Source: JANNAV01 sp031384695 (GTDB taxonomy: Bacteria > Pseudomonadota > Alphaproteobacteria > Rhodobacterales > Rhodobacteraceae). From it: a DNA stretch of 27,602 nt. The notes beneath the pieces were generated by a model. It had not been told where the DNA came from and made no database searches. It saw only the letters and a list, made by a program, of their open reading frames with translations. Below, in pieces: positions 8,332 through 17,257 of the stretch. Each line of letters starts with the position of its first letter. Position 1 is the stretch's first letter. Location: positions 1 through 27,602 of the forward strand of contig JANNAV010000075.1 in the NCBI GenBank assembly GCA_031384695.1. The letters run 5' to 3'. The position numbers and the translations under genes were made by a program.

Positions 8332-10137
8332 TCAGATCAGCACCATGGCATCGTCGCGGTCCAGATCGCGGATCGCCAGCGGAGTATCCTGTGCTTTCGC
8401 CAAGGTCCAGCCGATCCGCGCCTCAAGGTCCATCGTGCGCGCCGAAAGCACGATCTGCAGGCTGCTGCGCGGCCGCAGACGGCCCTTTTCCAGATAAACC
8501 GAAGGCTCCAGCGCCAGAATCGCCGCCCCCTCATAGCGGAAAACCCAGATCTCACCGCTTTTCAGGGCCAGCGACACCGCCGTGCCGCCCAGATCCAACG
8601 CGGCATCGACATCGGGGTGCAGATGGAACCGCAGCGCGAAATCCACCCCCGCCAGCCGCCCGTCGGTCATCAGGCGTTCGAATCGCTGCCGCTCGGCCGC
8701 CGATTTCGCCGCCAGCACGTCAACGCCGGTCAACCGCCGCCCATCGGGCGACAGCGTCAGTTCGCGCTGATGGCGCAGCCCGTGGGTGCCCGACCAGCCG
8801 TCATGCGCCAGCACCAGATGCGCCCCCTCCGGCCCAAGGCTCTGGCGCAGCGCCAAAATCTGCGCCCGGTCGCTCAAAGCCTCCGGCCCCAGTTTGCCTC
8901 CCCCCAGCCGCGAGGACGAGAACCCCTCCACCGACAGCGTGGAATGCGACGCCGTCGCCCGCCCCGCCCGGTGCCACTCCGCCCCGAACGGCCCGCCCGA
9001 GCCGCAGTTCACCACCAACGGCCTGCGCCCCGAGGTCAGTTCGAACGCGCCGGTTGCGGCATGGGCCTGCAGGCTCGCCCGCCCGGCAGGCGGGGCCGCC
9101 GCATCGACAATCACCGAACTGCGCTGGGCTGCCAGCCGCGCATAGCCCATCGCCAGCCCGCCGCCACCCACCACCGGCCCCGCCACCCGCGGGCCGGGCC
9201 GCACCCCCGCCGCCGACAGCGCCTGATCCAGCCGCCCCTCCGCGCCCGAGCCGCCACCATGAAACCGCGCCAGCCCGCCATCGGCATGGCGCAGCGCGCG
9301 CAAGGTGGGTGCTACGCGCTCCAACGCGCTCAGCACCGCTTCCGGCACCGGCCGCCCGGCTTCGGCCAAAGCCCGCTCGGCCCAGGTCAACAGGGTGAAC
9401 ACCTCCAGCAGTTCTTCGGGGTTGCGGGTGGGAATACCACCTTCGCCGTCGATCTCGCGGTCGCATTCGTTGGCAAGCGCCGCCACCGCCGGCGCCACCC
9501 GCGCCTCCATCCCGGTCAGCGCCAGCCCCGCCGAGATCAGCCCCGTCAGCGCCTCGAACCGTGGCAGGCCCGGCGCGGCATGCGGCCAGCGCCGGGCCAG
9601 AAACACCACCTGCGCCGAAAGGCTGCGGTAATAGGCGTCAGTGTCGGCCCGCGCCCGCCCGTTCAGCAAGAACAGCGCATGGTTGATCCAGCGGATCAGC
9701 CGCCGCCCGGTCAGATCAGGGGTCCAGCCCGGCCCCTGTCCCCGGCCATAGCGCGCGATCCAGTCCCAGACCCAGGCCTGCCCCCGCGCCCGCGCCAACC
9801 CGTCGCCCACCGCCGCCAGATCATCCAGCCAGCCAAACCCATGCGCCTCCAGCGTAAAACCAGCCGCCCGCGCCAAAGGTGCCGCAACCGCATCTCCCAC
9901 CGCAACATCCCAGATCGAGGCACCCGGCGCTTCCACCAACTGCCCGCCAAACACGAAATTGCCCGCAATCATCTGCCGCCCCCGGGCAAAAAGCCCGATG
10001 CTGCGCGGCTCGGGCTGTGAGATAAACCCCTTGGCCGGCGGCGCCATCCGCGCCCGCAGCATGGCCAGCCGGTTGCCAAAACCGCCCCCCCCCGCCACGT
10101 CACCGCGCTTGCCGATCCTTGCCATATCTGCCGCCAC
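8332..10137 (-). CDS. Heparinase II/III family protein
   Basis: A protein of up to 601 residues. A helical N-terminal half (about 1-310), with motifs such as GFGWLDDLAA and RWINHALFLL, precedes a C-terminal beta-rich heparinase II/III-like domain (about 350-560) showing ATASHSTLSVEGFSSSR, HDGWSGTHGLRHQRELTL and FALRFHLHPDV. The family cleaves uronic-acid polysaccharides by beta-elimination, but the substrate of this group is unknown. No clear signal peptide is seen. A GTG at 10137 and an ATG at 10125 are both possible starts and neither has a strong ribosome binding site. Its position directly before purH suggests cotranscription. Confidence 0.85.
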   Translation of the reverse strand: MAADMARIGKRGDVAGGGGFGNRLAMLRARMAPPAKGFISQPEPRSIGLFARGRQMIAGNFVFGGQLVEAPGASIWDVAVGDAVAAPLARAAGFTLEAHGFGWLDDLAAVGDGLARARGQAWVWDWIARYGRGQGPGWTPDLTGRRLIRWINHALFLLNGRARADTDAYYRSLSAQVVFLARRWPHAAPGLPRFEALTGLISAGLALTGMEARVAPAVAALANECDREIDGEGGIPTRNPEELLEVFTLLTWAERALAEAGRPVPEAVLSALERVAPTLRALRHADGGLARFHGGGSGAEGRLDQALSAAGVRPGPRVAGPVVGGGGLAMGYARLAAQRSSVIVDAAAPPAGRASLQAHAATGAFELTSGRRPLVVNCGSGGPFGAEWHRAGRATASHSTLSVEGFSSSRLGGGKLGPEALSDRAQILALRQSLGPEGAHLVLAHDGWSGTHGLRHQRELTLSPDGRRLTGVDVLAAKSAAERQRFERLMTDGRLAGVDFALRFHLHPDVDAALDLGGTAVSLALKSGEIWVFRYEGAAILALEPSVYLEKGRLRPRSSLQIVLSARTMDLEARIGWTLAKAQDTPLAIRDLDRDDAMVLI

Positions 10138-10306
10138 TGCTCATCCGCCCGCATTCCGGGTCGTTGCCGCCATCCTAGCGAACCCCGCCCCGCCTGTCAC
10201 CCACGGCCTTGCAAACCCGGCACCCAAACCACCGCAATCCGCGTCAGCGCCGTCTGAAGGGCCTCAACGGCCCGCCAGATGGCAGCCCCCGGTGCCGCAG
10301 AAAACC

Positions 10307-11452
10307 TCACCCCAGATGATCCACCCGCTCCATATACTGCGCCAACTTCCCCACCTCGCCCAGCCACCGCGCCAGCAGCTTTGCCTCATGCGGGGCGGCA
10401 TGCACCCCCACCGCGATCTCGCGCGCCAACACCGCCTCCACCGCCAGCGACACCGGCACCGACACCAGCCGCCCCATCGCGGTGCCACGCGCATCACCCC
10501 AGGCGTCCATCGCCCAGGTCTCGTGAAACACCGCCCGCCCCCCGCGCTCGGCCTTCAGCGAGACGAACAGCACCACCCGGTCCGGCTCGCCCGGCGCATA
10601 GGCGTTCTGCGCCAGAAACTCCGCCGCCATCGCCGCCAGCCGCGCCTCGCCCGCCGCCCCCTCCAACGTCTCGATCTCGCGAAACACCGGCGCCCAGGCC
10701 ACAGCCCAACCATTCAGCCGGATCGTCCCCCGCACGAAATCGCGCAACCGCCAGGCCGGATCAAACCGGTAATCGGCCACGAACGGCAAGCTGTCGCGGT
10801 TGGGATAAACCTCAAAGCTTTCCGCCACCGGCAAAGGTGCTTCATAGGCAGTGATCGCATCCCAGGGCCGCGCCACCCGCAATTCGGCATAATCACGCAA
10901 ACTGCGCGACGCCGAGCGTAGCGCCTTCAGCACCCCCAAAGGCGCCCAGCTGAATTTATAGCGGAACGCATTGGCGATCTTCGGCACCCCGCCGCAATAC
11001 GAGGTGAAACTGATCACGTTTTCCGCATGATACGCCTTGGACGCCCGATACCGCGCCACCAGATCATGCGCCATCAGATGATCAATCCCGGGATCAAGCC
11101 CCACCTCGTTCACCGACACCAGCCCCGCCTCGCGGAACGCGGCGTCCAGCGCCCGCATCTCGGGTGCTACATACGACGAGGATACGAAATGCGCGCCGCG
11201 CGCAAGGCAGGCGCTGGCAATCGCCACATGCTGATCGGCGGGCAGCATCGAAATGGCGATATCCCCCGGCAAAAGCGCCGCCGTCAAAGCCTCCAGGCCA
11301 TAGGCGCGGATGTCGGTGGCGATATCGCCCACCGCCTCATGCGCCTTGGCAACAGTGCGGTTCCACACCACCACCTGATGCCCCGCCTCGATCAACCGCC
11401 GCAACCCCGGCCCCGACGAAAGCCCGGTGCCGCACCAATGTATCGTCATCAT
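10307..11452 (-). CDS. Saccharopine dehydrogenase, glutamate-forming (Lys9-like)
   Basis: A 381-residue protein. The N-terminal Rossmann motif is IHWCGTGLSSGPGLRRLI, and the middle carries NEVGLDPGIDHLMA, a signature of the glutamate-forming saccharopine dehydrogenase group. That reaction splits saccharopine to glutamate and aminoadipate semialdehyde. Two adjacent ATG codons (11452, 11449) follow GGGAGAG with suitable spacing. The gene begins ten bases after the stop of the lysine-forming enzyme, so the two should form one lysine-degradation operon. No 2-aminoadipate semialdehyde dehydrogenase gene is in the window. Confidence 0.87.
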   Translation of the reverse strand: MMTIHWCGTGLSSGPGLRRLIEAGHQVVVWNRTVAKAHEAVGDIATDIRAYGLEALTAALLPGDIAISMLPADQHVAIASACLARGAHFVSSSYVAPEMRALDAAFREAGLVSVNEVGLDPGIDHLMAHDLVARYRASKAYHAENVISFTSYCGGVPKIANAFRYKFSWAPLGVLKALRSASRSLRDYAELRVARPWDAITAYEAPLPVAESFEVYPNRDSLPFVADYRFDPAWRLRDFVRGTIRLNGWAVAWAPVFREIETLEGAAGEARLAAMAAEFLAQNAYAPGEPDRVVLFVSLKAERGGRAVFHETWAMDAWGDARGTAMGRLVSVPVSLAVEAVLAREIAVGVHAAPHEAKLLARWLGEVGKLAQYMERVDHLG

Positions 11453-11462
11453 CGTCTCTCCC

Positions 11463-12512
11463 TTAAAGGTTGGCGGTGTGGCGCGTGAACTCCGCCATCG
11501 CCCGCCCCCAGACCCCGGCCTCCAGATCGCCCAGCGCCGCCAGCGATGGCAGTAACTGTGCAGCATAATCCTCGCTGCTTTCCACCGGCAACAGCGACGG
11601 CAGATTGTCGATCGCCATCACGTCCAACACCGGCACCTCAGCCACGCGCAACGCCGGCGCGTCCCAATCCGTCACCCGGTCATACACCTTCACCGGTGAG
11701 AAATCCGAGGTCGGATCGCAGGCGATATCACCGATCACCGTCAGCGCCCGCGCGGCTCCAATCGCCGAGGCCGGCACAAACACCGGGCAACCGGGACGCG
11801 CGAGGATGCAGTTCAGGAAAATCTCATGCGCCAGAACCTCCGGGAACGGCCCGCCGCCCGCCGTCTCGGCGATATCCCACCCGGTCACCGCAACGCCCAT
11901 CGCCGCGCACAGGTCCGCAGCCCCACTGCCCACCCGCCCCAAAGCCCCGATCACCAGCGCCCTTGGCCGCCGCATCCCGGCCATGCCCGCCGCCAGGGCC
12001 GCCAGCAACGCGGCCTTCCCCGCATAGGGGCTGACCGGCCCGGCAATGCCGCCCCGCTGCTGCGCCGCCCAGCATTTCAACGCCAGCGCCGCCCCGGCAT
12101 AGCCCGCCCAATAACCGAAGGCGGCCACCCGGCGGCCATCCTCGCCCACCAGATACTCCAGATCATAAAGCGCACCTCCCCCGGCACGGAACCGCCGCAA
12201 CAACACCTGCCCGGCCGGTTGCCCCTTGAAGGCATGGCCAAACATGATGTGGCGGTGTGGCAGGGGGGTGCCATCCTCGGGCAATTCCTTCAACCCGAAG
12301 ATGATCGCCTCGCGCGGCGCATCTGGCCACAGCCCCGCCGCCACGATTTCGCACCCCGCCCGCGCATAGCCTTGGGTGCCAATCGCGCGCACCGCACTGT
12401 CCTCAACCGTCACCCGGATGCCTGCCGCGACCAGAACCGCAGCCCCCTCCGGCGTCAGGCCCACACGTTCCTCATGCGGGCGCTGCTCGGCCCTGACCCA
12501 CAGATGCGTCAC
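11463..12512 (-). CDS. Saccharopine dehydrogenase, lysine-forming type (Lys1-like)
   Basis: A 349-residue enzyme that interconverts lysine plus 2-oxoglutarate and saccharopine. It begins with RAEQRPHEERVGLTPEGA of the alanine dehydrogenase/transhydrogenase N-terminal domain and continues with FGLKELPEDG and MFGHAFKGQ. K75 and H93 correspond to the Lys/His pair described as catalytic in yeast Lys1. The nucleotide-binding segment is VIGALGRVGSGAADL and the C-terminal part has MAIDNLPSLLPVESSEDYA, matching Lys1. The start is a GTG at 12512 preceded by GGGAGA; no in-frame ATG fits the domain start. First gene of the pair and divergent from the SGNH gene at 12639. Confidence 0.88.
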   Translation of the reverse strand: MTHLWVRAEQRPHEERVGLTPEGAAVLVAAGIRVTVEDSAVRAIGTQGYARAGCEIVAAGLWPDAPREAIIFGLKELPEDGTPLPHRHIMFGHAFKGQPAGQVLLRRFRAGGGALYDLEYLVGEDGRRVAAFGYWAGYAGAALALKCWAAQQRGGIAGPVSPYAGKAALLAALAAGMAGMRRPRALVIGALGRVGSGAADLCAAMGVAVTGWDIAETAGGGPFPEVLAHEIFLNCILARPGCPVFVPASAIGAARALTVIGDIACDPTSDFSPVKVYDRVTDWDAPALRVAEVPVLDVMAIDNLPSLLPVESSEDYAAQLLPSLAALGDLEAGVWGRAMAEFTRHTANL

Positions 12513-12638
12513 TTCATTCTCCCAGTCATTATTCCGCCGGTCATTCCCCTGAAAACCCACCCGCCAGCCAACACGCCTCTGGTGATTTGCCCGCACAGAT
12601 ACCAGATATCACCGCGAGGAACAGCAAGGACTAGCCCG

Positions 12639-13577
12639 ATGCGCATACTGGCACCGCTCGCATGGATCACCGCCGGGCTTGCCGCCGCCCTGATCGCCGC
12701 GCGCTTCATCCTCACCACCCCGCCGCTTTCGGCCGAGGCTTTTGCCGCCCGCTATGCCACCGCCTTGCCCGCCCCCACCGCGCCAATGCCCAGCTATCAC
12801 CTTGGCCACAGCCTTGTCGGCCGCGACATGCCCGCGATGCTGGCCCAGCTTGCGGGCGCGCCCTATGCCAGCCAGCTTGGCTGGGGCGCATCGCTGAAAA
12901 ACCACTGGCAGGCGCAGGTGCCGGGCTTGGCCGAAGAAAACCGCGCGCCTGCCTTTCGTCCCGCCGCCGGGGCCATTGACAGCGGCGATTACGCCGCTCT
13001 GATCCTCACCGAAATGGTCGAACTCCGCGATGCGATCCGCTGGCACGACAGCGCCACTTATCTCGCCAAATGGGCCGCCCGCGCTCAGAAAGCCAATCCC
13101 GACACCCGGATTTACCTGTATGAAACTTGGCACCGGCTGGATGACCCGCAAGACTGGCTCGCCCGGCTCGACACCGATCTGGCCGCGCTTTGGGAGGGCG
13201 CCCTTCTGCGCCCCGCCATGGCTCAGACTGGCACCCCCACCATCTACGTCATCCCCGCTGGTCAGGTGATGGCCGCCGCCACCCGCGCCATCGAGGCGGG
13301 CCACGTCCCCGGCCTCACCAACCGCAGCGATCTTTTCGCGCGCCTGCCGGATGGCAGCCCGGACCTGATCCACCTGAATGATGTCGGCAATTACCTCATC
13401 GCCCTGACGCATTACGCCGTCCTCTGCCACCGCTCGCCCGAAGGTCTGCCGCATCAGTTGACCCGCGCCGATGGCAGCCCGGCCCTTGCCCCCGGCGCAA
13501 AAGCCGCTCTCGCGCTGCAACAACTGGTGTGGCGGGTTGTGACGCGCTATCCTGCAACCGGCGTGGCGCAGGAGTAA
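12639..13577 (+). CDS. Membrane-anchored SGNH-hydrolase-like protein
   Basis: A 312-residue protein with an N-terminal hydrophobic segment (residues about 5-26) that could be a signal anchor. SGNH features seen are YHLGHSLVG with candidate nucleophile S58 and PDLIHLNDVGNY with a D242/H245 dyad. The block III GxND motif is replaced by LILTEMVE, so it is either a divergent esterase or a non-classical member. It is clearly paralogous to the first 260 residues of the next protein: both share LYE(T/V)W, PAGQ(V/A)M, a xVPGxT segment and RSPEGLP. The ATG has AAGGA eight bases upstream. The next gene starts four bases after its stop. The exact function is unknown. Confidence 0.75.
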   Translation: MRILAPLAWITAGLAAALIAARFILTTPPLSAEAFAARYATALPAPTAPMPSYHLGHSLVGRDMPAMLAQLAGAPYASQLGWGASLKNHWQAQVPGLAEENRAPAFRPAAGAIDSGDYAALILTEMVELRDAIRWHDSATYLAKWAARAQKANPDTRIYLYETWHRLDDPQDWLARLDTDLAALWEGALLRPAMAQTGTPTIYVIPAGQVMAAATRAIEAGHVPGLTNRSDLFARLPDGSPDLIHLNDVGNYLIALTHYAVLCHRSPEGLPHQLTRADGSPALAPGAKAALALQQLVWRVVTRYPATGVAQE

Positions 13578-13581
13578 GCGG

Positions 13582-16107
13582 ATGGGCGTGCTGTCGTTTC
13601 TGGCCGATGTGCTGTTTGTCGGCCACAGCCTGATCGGCCCCGGCCTGCCGCCCTTGGTGGAACAGGCGCTGCGCCAGATGGGCGAACCTGCGGTGGTCGA
13701 GGCGCAGCTGATCGACGGCGCAACTCTGACTGATAGCTGGGAAAACTCCGCCACCGCGATGGGCGTCGATGCCCGCACCCGCCTGATCATCCGCCCCGCC
13801 GATGTGCTGGTGCTGACCGAGGCCGAGCCGATAGCCGCCCGGGTCGCACAGGGCGATACCGCCGCCCGCCTCGCCGATTTCGCGCAGCTGGCCACCCGCG
13901 TAAACCCGCGCGCGCGCATGCTGCTGTACGAGGTCTGGCCGCCCCTCACCTCCGGCCCCGGTTCTGTGAAAAACGGTTCTGTCATCGCCGGTGATCCAGA
14001 CGCTGGCATCGCGTGGCGCGACCGCCTGACCCGCGATCTGCCGCTTTGGCAAGGCGCGGTCACCGCCGCTGCCGAACTTTCAGGTGCAGATATAAAATTG
14101 TTGCCCGCAGGGCAGGCGATGGGCCGCCTTGCCGACGCCATAGATGCCGGGTCAGTGCCCGGCATCACCACCATCGCCGACATGTTCGAAGACGATATCC
14201 ACCCCAACGCCCAAGGCCTCTATTTCCTCGCCATGCTGCACGCGGGCGCCATCACCGGCCGCAGCCCTGAAGGCCTGCCCGCCAAACTTGGCCGCACCTG
14301 GGCCTCGCGCGATGCGGTGATCCCGCCCGAACTGGCAAGCGCGTTGCAGCGCATCGCATGGAGCAGCCTGCAAGCCTACAAACCCGGCAAAGGCACGATT
14401 TTCCCCACCACAACCACAACCGCAACCGCAACCGTCGCCCCCACCGCCCCCCCCGCCGCCGCCGCCATACCGCCAATGCCCGCCTTCGCCCCCATCACCA
14501 ACCAGCATCTGGCCCTCGGCCTTGCCGGGATAAACGACTGGTCGGTGCAGCAACCCTTTCTCGACATCATGAAAACCGCCCGGCCATGGATCGGCCACCT
14601 GCCCGGCCAATGGGGCGGCTGGGGCCATGATGATCTGGCCGCCAGGGGCTATCTCGATGCCAACGGCTGGCCCAACGCGCTGCCCCCCGAACTGACCGGC
14701 ATTTCCACGCTTGTGCTGACCGACCTGCCAATGGATGCCGCCGGTGTCGCGGGCCGCTACCAACTGCGCTACACCGGCACTGGCACCCTCAAGATCGAAG
14801 GCCGCGCGGTGGTGGTGCAGACCGAACCCGGCCTGATCCTGTTCGATTACACCCCCGGCACAGGCGCGGTGCTGCTGACCATTCAGGCGACTGACCCCGC
14901 CGATCCGCTGCGCGACATCACAATCCTGCGCGAAGACCGGGTGGCGGCCCATGCCAAAGGCGCCCTTTTCAACCCCGATTGGCTCGCCCGCATCCGGGGC
15001 GTGCGCAGCCTTCGTCTGATGGATTGGATGGCCACCAACAATTCCACCCTCGCCCTTGCCGCCAACCGCCCCCGCCCCGCCGATTACACCTATGCCCGCA
15101 ACGGCGTGCCGATGGAGGTGATGGTGGCGCTGGCGAACGCGCTGAACGCCGATGCATGGTTCACCATCCCGCATCTGGCCGAGGATGCGCTGGTGCGCGA
15201 TATGGCCAGCATTGCCGAAACCGGCCTCAACCCGGCCCTGCGCGCCTATGTGGAGTTCTCGAACGAGGTGTGGAACTGGCAATTCACGCAGGCTGCATGG
15301 GCCGACGGCCAAGCGAAAGCCCGCTGGAACCAGCCCGACGCCTGGGTGCAGTTCTACGCCCTGCGTGCGGCTGAAGTGGCCGATATCTGGGCCGCCACAT
15401 ATGCCGACGCGCCCGAGCGGCTGGTGCGGGTGATCGGGGTGCAAACCGGCTGGCTGGGGCTGGAGCAGCAGATCCTCGACGCGCCACTGGTGCTGGCCGA
15501 AGGCCGCAACCCAGCCGACAGTTTCGATGCCTACGCCGTCGCGGGCTACTTCAGCGCCCAACTGGGCAGCGACGCCAAGGCCCCGGCGGTGCAAGACTGG
15601 CTGGCCCAAAGCGAAGCCGCCGCGCGTGATGCCGCCGCCGCATTGGGCCTGACCGGGGCCGATGCCGGGGCCCATATCGCCGCCCACCGCTTTGATCTGG
15701 CGACCACGCTGGCGGCACAGGAACTCCGCGATGGCTCCGTCACCGGTGACGCCGCTGACAGCCTGTCGCAGGTTCTGGCCGAGGTGCTGCCCTATCACGC
15801 CACCGTCGCCGCCGACCGTGGCCTGAAACTGCTGATGTATGAAGGCGGCAGCCATGTGGTGGGGCTTGGCGCGCAAGCCGACGATGCCGCCCTCACCGAT
15901 TTCTTCATCCACCTCAACTATTCCCCTGAGATGGGCGCCCTCTACGAGGCGCTGCTCGCCGGTTGGCAGTTGCAATCGGATGCGCCGTTCAACGCCTTTG
16001 TCGATACCTTCACCCCCGGCAAATGGGGCAGCTGGGGGGCCTTGCGGCATCTCGGTGATGACAATCCGCGCTGGCAGGCCCTCGCGCGCGGCTGCACCAC
16101 ATGCTGA
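13582..16107 (+). CDS. Fusion of SGNH-like domain and glycoside-hydrolase-like domain
   Basis: An 841-residue two-part protein. Residues 1-265 form an SGNH-like domain (VLFVGHSLIG with S16; DDIHPNAQG with D204 and H207). A Thr/Ala/Pro linker (about 275-300) leads to a C-terminal region with clan-A glycoside hydrolase traits: VEFSNEVWNWQF with N561-E562 as likely acid/base and LLMYEGGSH with E754 as possible nucleophile, plus WIGHLPGQWGGWG near its start. Similar Rhodobacteraceae proteins are sometimes labelled cellulose- or calcium-binding, but no tested activity is known to me. There is no signal peptide, which is odd for a polysaccharide enzyme. It overlaps the glycosyltransferase gene by seven bases. 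Confidence 0.75.
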   Translation: MGVLSFLADVLFVGHSLIGPGLPPLVEQALRQMGEPAVVEAQLIDGATLTDSWENSATAMGVDARTRLIIRPADVLVLTEAEPIAARVAQGDTAARLADFAQLATRVNPRARMLLYEVWPPLTSGPGSVKNGSVIAGDPDAGIAWRDRLTRDLPLWQGAVTAAAELSGADIKLLPAGQAMGRLADAIDAGSVPGITTIADMFEDDIHPNAQGLYFLAMLHAGAITGRSPEGLPAKLGRTWASRDAVIPPELASALQRIAWSSLQAYKPGKGTIFPTTTTTATATVAPTAPPAAAAIPPMPAFAPITNQHLALGLAGINDWSVQQPFLDIMKTARPWIGHLPGQWGGWGHDDLAARGYLDANGWPNALPPELTGISTLVLTDLPMDAAGVAGRYQLRYTGTGTLKIEGRAVVVQTEPGLILFDYTPGTGAVLLTIQATDPADPLRDITILREDRVAAHAKGALFNPDWLARIRGVRSLRLMDWMATNNSTLALAANRPRPADYTYARNGVPMEVMVALANALNADAWFTIPHLAEDALVRDMASIAETGLNPALRAYVEFSNEVWNWQFTQAAWADGQAKARWNQPDAWVQFYALRAAEVADIWAATYADAPERLVRVIGVQTGWLGLEQQILDAPLVLAEGRNPADSFDAYAVAGYFSAQLGSDAKAPAVQDWLAQSEAAARDAAAALGLTGADAGAHIAAHRFDLATTLAAQELRDGSVTGDAADSLSQVLAEVLPYHATVAADRGLKLLMYEGGSHVVGLGAQADDAALTDFFIHLNYSPEMGALYEALLAGWQLQSDAPFNAFVDTFTPGKWGSWGALRHLGDDNPRWQALARGCTTC
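14406..14433 (+). repeat. Hexamer-like tandem repeat in the interdomain linker
   Basis: Alternating ACCACA and ACCGCA units encode the Thr-rich start of the linker between the SGNH-like and glycoside-hydrolase-like domains. The unit keeps the reading frame, so copy-number change would vary linker length only. Confidence 0.6.
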
Positions 16108-16937
16108 GCGTGATCATCCCGGCATCGAACGAGGAAACCTTCATCGGCCCCTGCCTGACCGCCCTGTTCGCCTCCACCGGGCTTACCGGCGCGCAGGCGA
16201 TCGTCATCGCCAACGGCTGCCATGACGCCACCGCCGCCCGCGCCGCAAGCCACGCCGGCGCGGCCCTTGCCGCAGGCTGGCACCTGTCGGTGATCAGCCT
16301 TGCCAGGGGCCACAAACCCACCGCGCTGAACGCCGGTGATGCGGCGGCAACCGGGGCGGTCCGCGCCTATCTTGACGCCGATGTGATCGTGACGCCCGCC
16401 CTGATGGCCGAACTGGTGCAGGCCCTTGCGCCCCAAACCCCGCTTTACGCCACCCCGCTTTACGCATCTGGCACCCCGCGCATCCCGCGCGCCCAAAGCC
16501 GCGTCACCCGCGCCTATGCGCGGTTCTGGCAAACCCTGCCCTTCGCCCAAAGCGCCGCTGCGGGCTATGGCCTGTTCGCCACCAACGCCGCCGGCCGCGC
16601 CCGCTGGGGCGATTTCCCGGCGCTGATCTCGGACGATACCTTCGTGCGCCTGCACTTTGCCCCGGCCGAACGCGTGCAAACCCCCGCCCCCTATGACTGG
16701 CCAATGATCGAAGGCTTCGCCGCCCTCACCCGCGTGCGCCGCCGCCAGAACGCCGGTGTGACCGAAATCGCCCGCCTCTATCCCGGCCTGACCGCGCAAG
16801 AGGGCAAGGCGCGCCTGACCGCAACCGCCCTCGCCCGGCTGGCGCTGCGCGATCCCTTGGGGTTTTGCACCTATGCGGCGGTGTCGTTGGCGGTGCGCTT
16901 TGGCGGGGTGTCAAAGGGCTGGACGCGGGGGCGGTGA
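16101..16937 (+). CDS. Family 2 glycosyltransferase
   Basis: A 278-residue GT-A fold protein. The N-terminus LSVIIPASNEETFIGPCL is the standard GT2 opening, NGCHDATA and HKPTALNAGD follow, and the metal/nucleotide-sugar motif LDADVIV puts DAD at residues 92-94. A later ISDDTFVRLHF block resembles the acceptor-side acidic motif. There is at most one weak hydrophobic segment near the C-terminus, so the enzyme is probably cytoplasmic or peripheral. The start ATG lies inside the end of the preceding fusion gene (seven-base overlap), so these genes are almost certainly cotranscribed. Donor and acceptor sugars cannot be read from the sequence. Confidence 0.88.
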   Translation: MLSVIIPASNEETFIGPCLTALFASTGLTGAQAIVIANGCHDATAARAASHAGAALAAGWHLSVISLARGHKPTALNAGDAAATGAVRAYLDADVIVTPALMAELVQALAPQTPLYATPLYASGTPRIPRAQSRVTRAYARFWQTLPFAQSAAAGYGLFATNAAGRARWGDFPALISDDTFVRLHFAPAERVQTPAPYDWPMIEGFAALTRVRRRQNAGVTEIARLYPGLTAQEGKARLTATALARLALRDPLGFCTYAAVSLAVRFGGVSKGWTRGR

Positions 16938-16963
16938 GCAAGCTTTCTTACCTAACTTACCTG

Positions 16964-17219
16964 TTTCTTGCCCGATTTGATTTCAATCAAATTGGGCCGC
17001 GCCTGCCACCCGGCCCGGCCACGGGCCGGGCGTTCTTCGCGGAAATCGTCCACTGGACGATTTCTGATCGCTCATCTCCCCCCGGCAGGCGCGTAAACGC
17101 ACCCGCCAGGCAGCCGCGCCCCAATTTGCCCCAATGTTCCGATTGCGGAAAATCCCTTGCCCAAACGGCCTCCGGCCTATTGGTCAACGAACCGGAAAAC
17201 TCTCTCCCAGAGAGTTTTC
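16964..17219 (+). repeat. Dispersed intergenic repeat, copy B (long-stem form)
   Basis: Fills most of the 320-base gap between two convergent genes. Bases 16988-17007 pair with 17109-17128 at 18 of 20 positions; one mismatch (C16997/C17119) is at the same place as the C/C mismatch of copy A. The loop holds two further perfect hairpins, CCCGGCCCG/CGGGCCGGG (17009-17030) and an 11-bp stem at 17042-17064. The right part, from CCCTTGCCCAAACGGCCTCC to the hairpin at 17194-17219, is nearly identical to copy A. Confidence 0.85.
17194..17219 (-). terminator. Hairpin terminator after xthA
   Basis: AAAACTCTCT (17196-17205), CCC loop, AGAGAGTTTT (17209-17218), the same sequence as the hairpin after the M16 operon. 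It lies about 39 bases beyond the xthA stop codon and, because of its symmetry, could also stop transcription arriving from the glycosyltransferase operon on the other strand. Confidence 0.65.
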
Positions 17220-17257
17220 TGATCGGTCCGGGGGCATGATCCCCGGCGCAACCCCCC

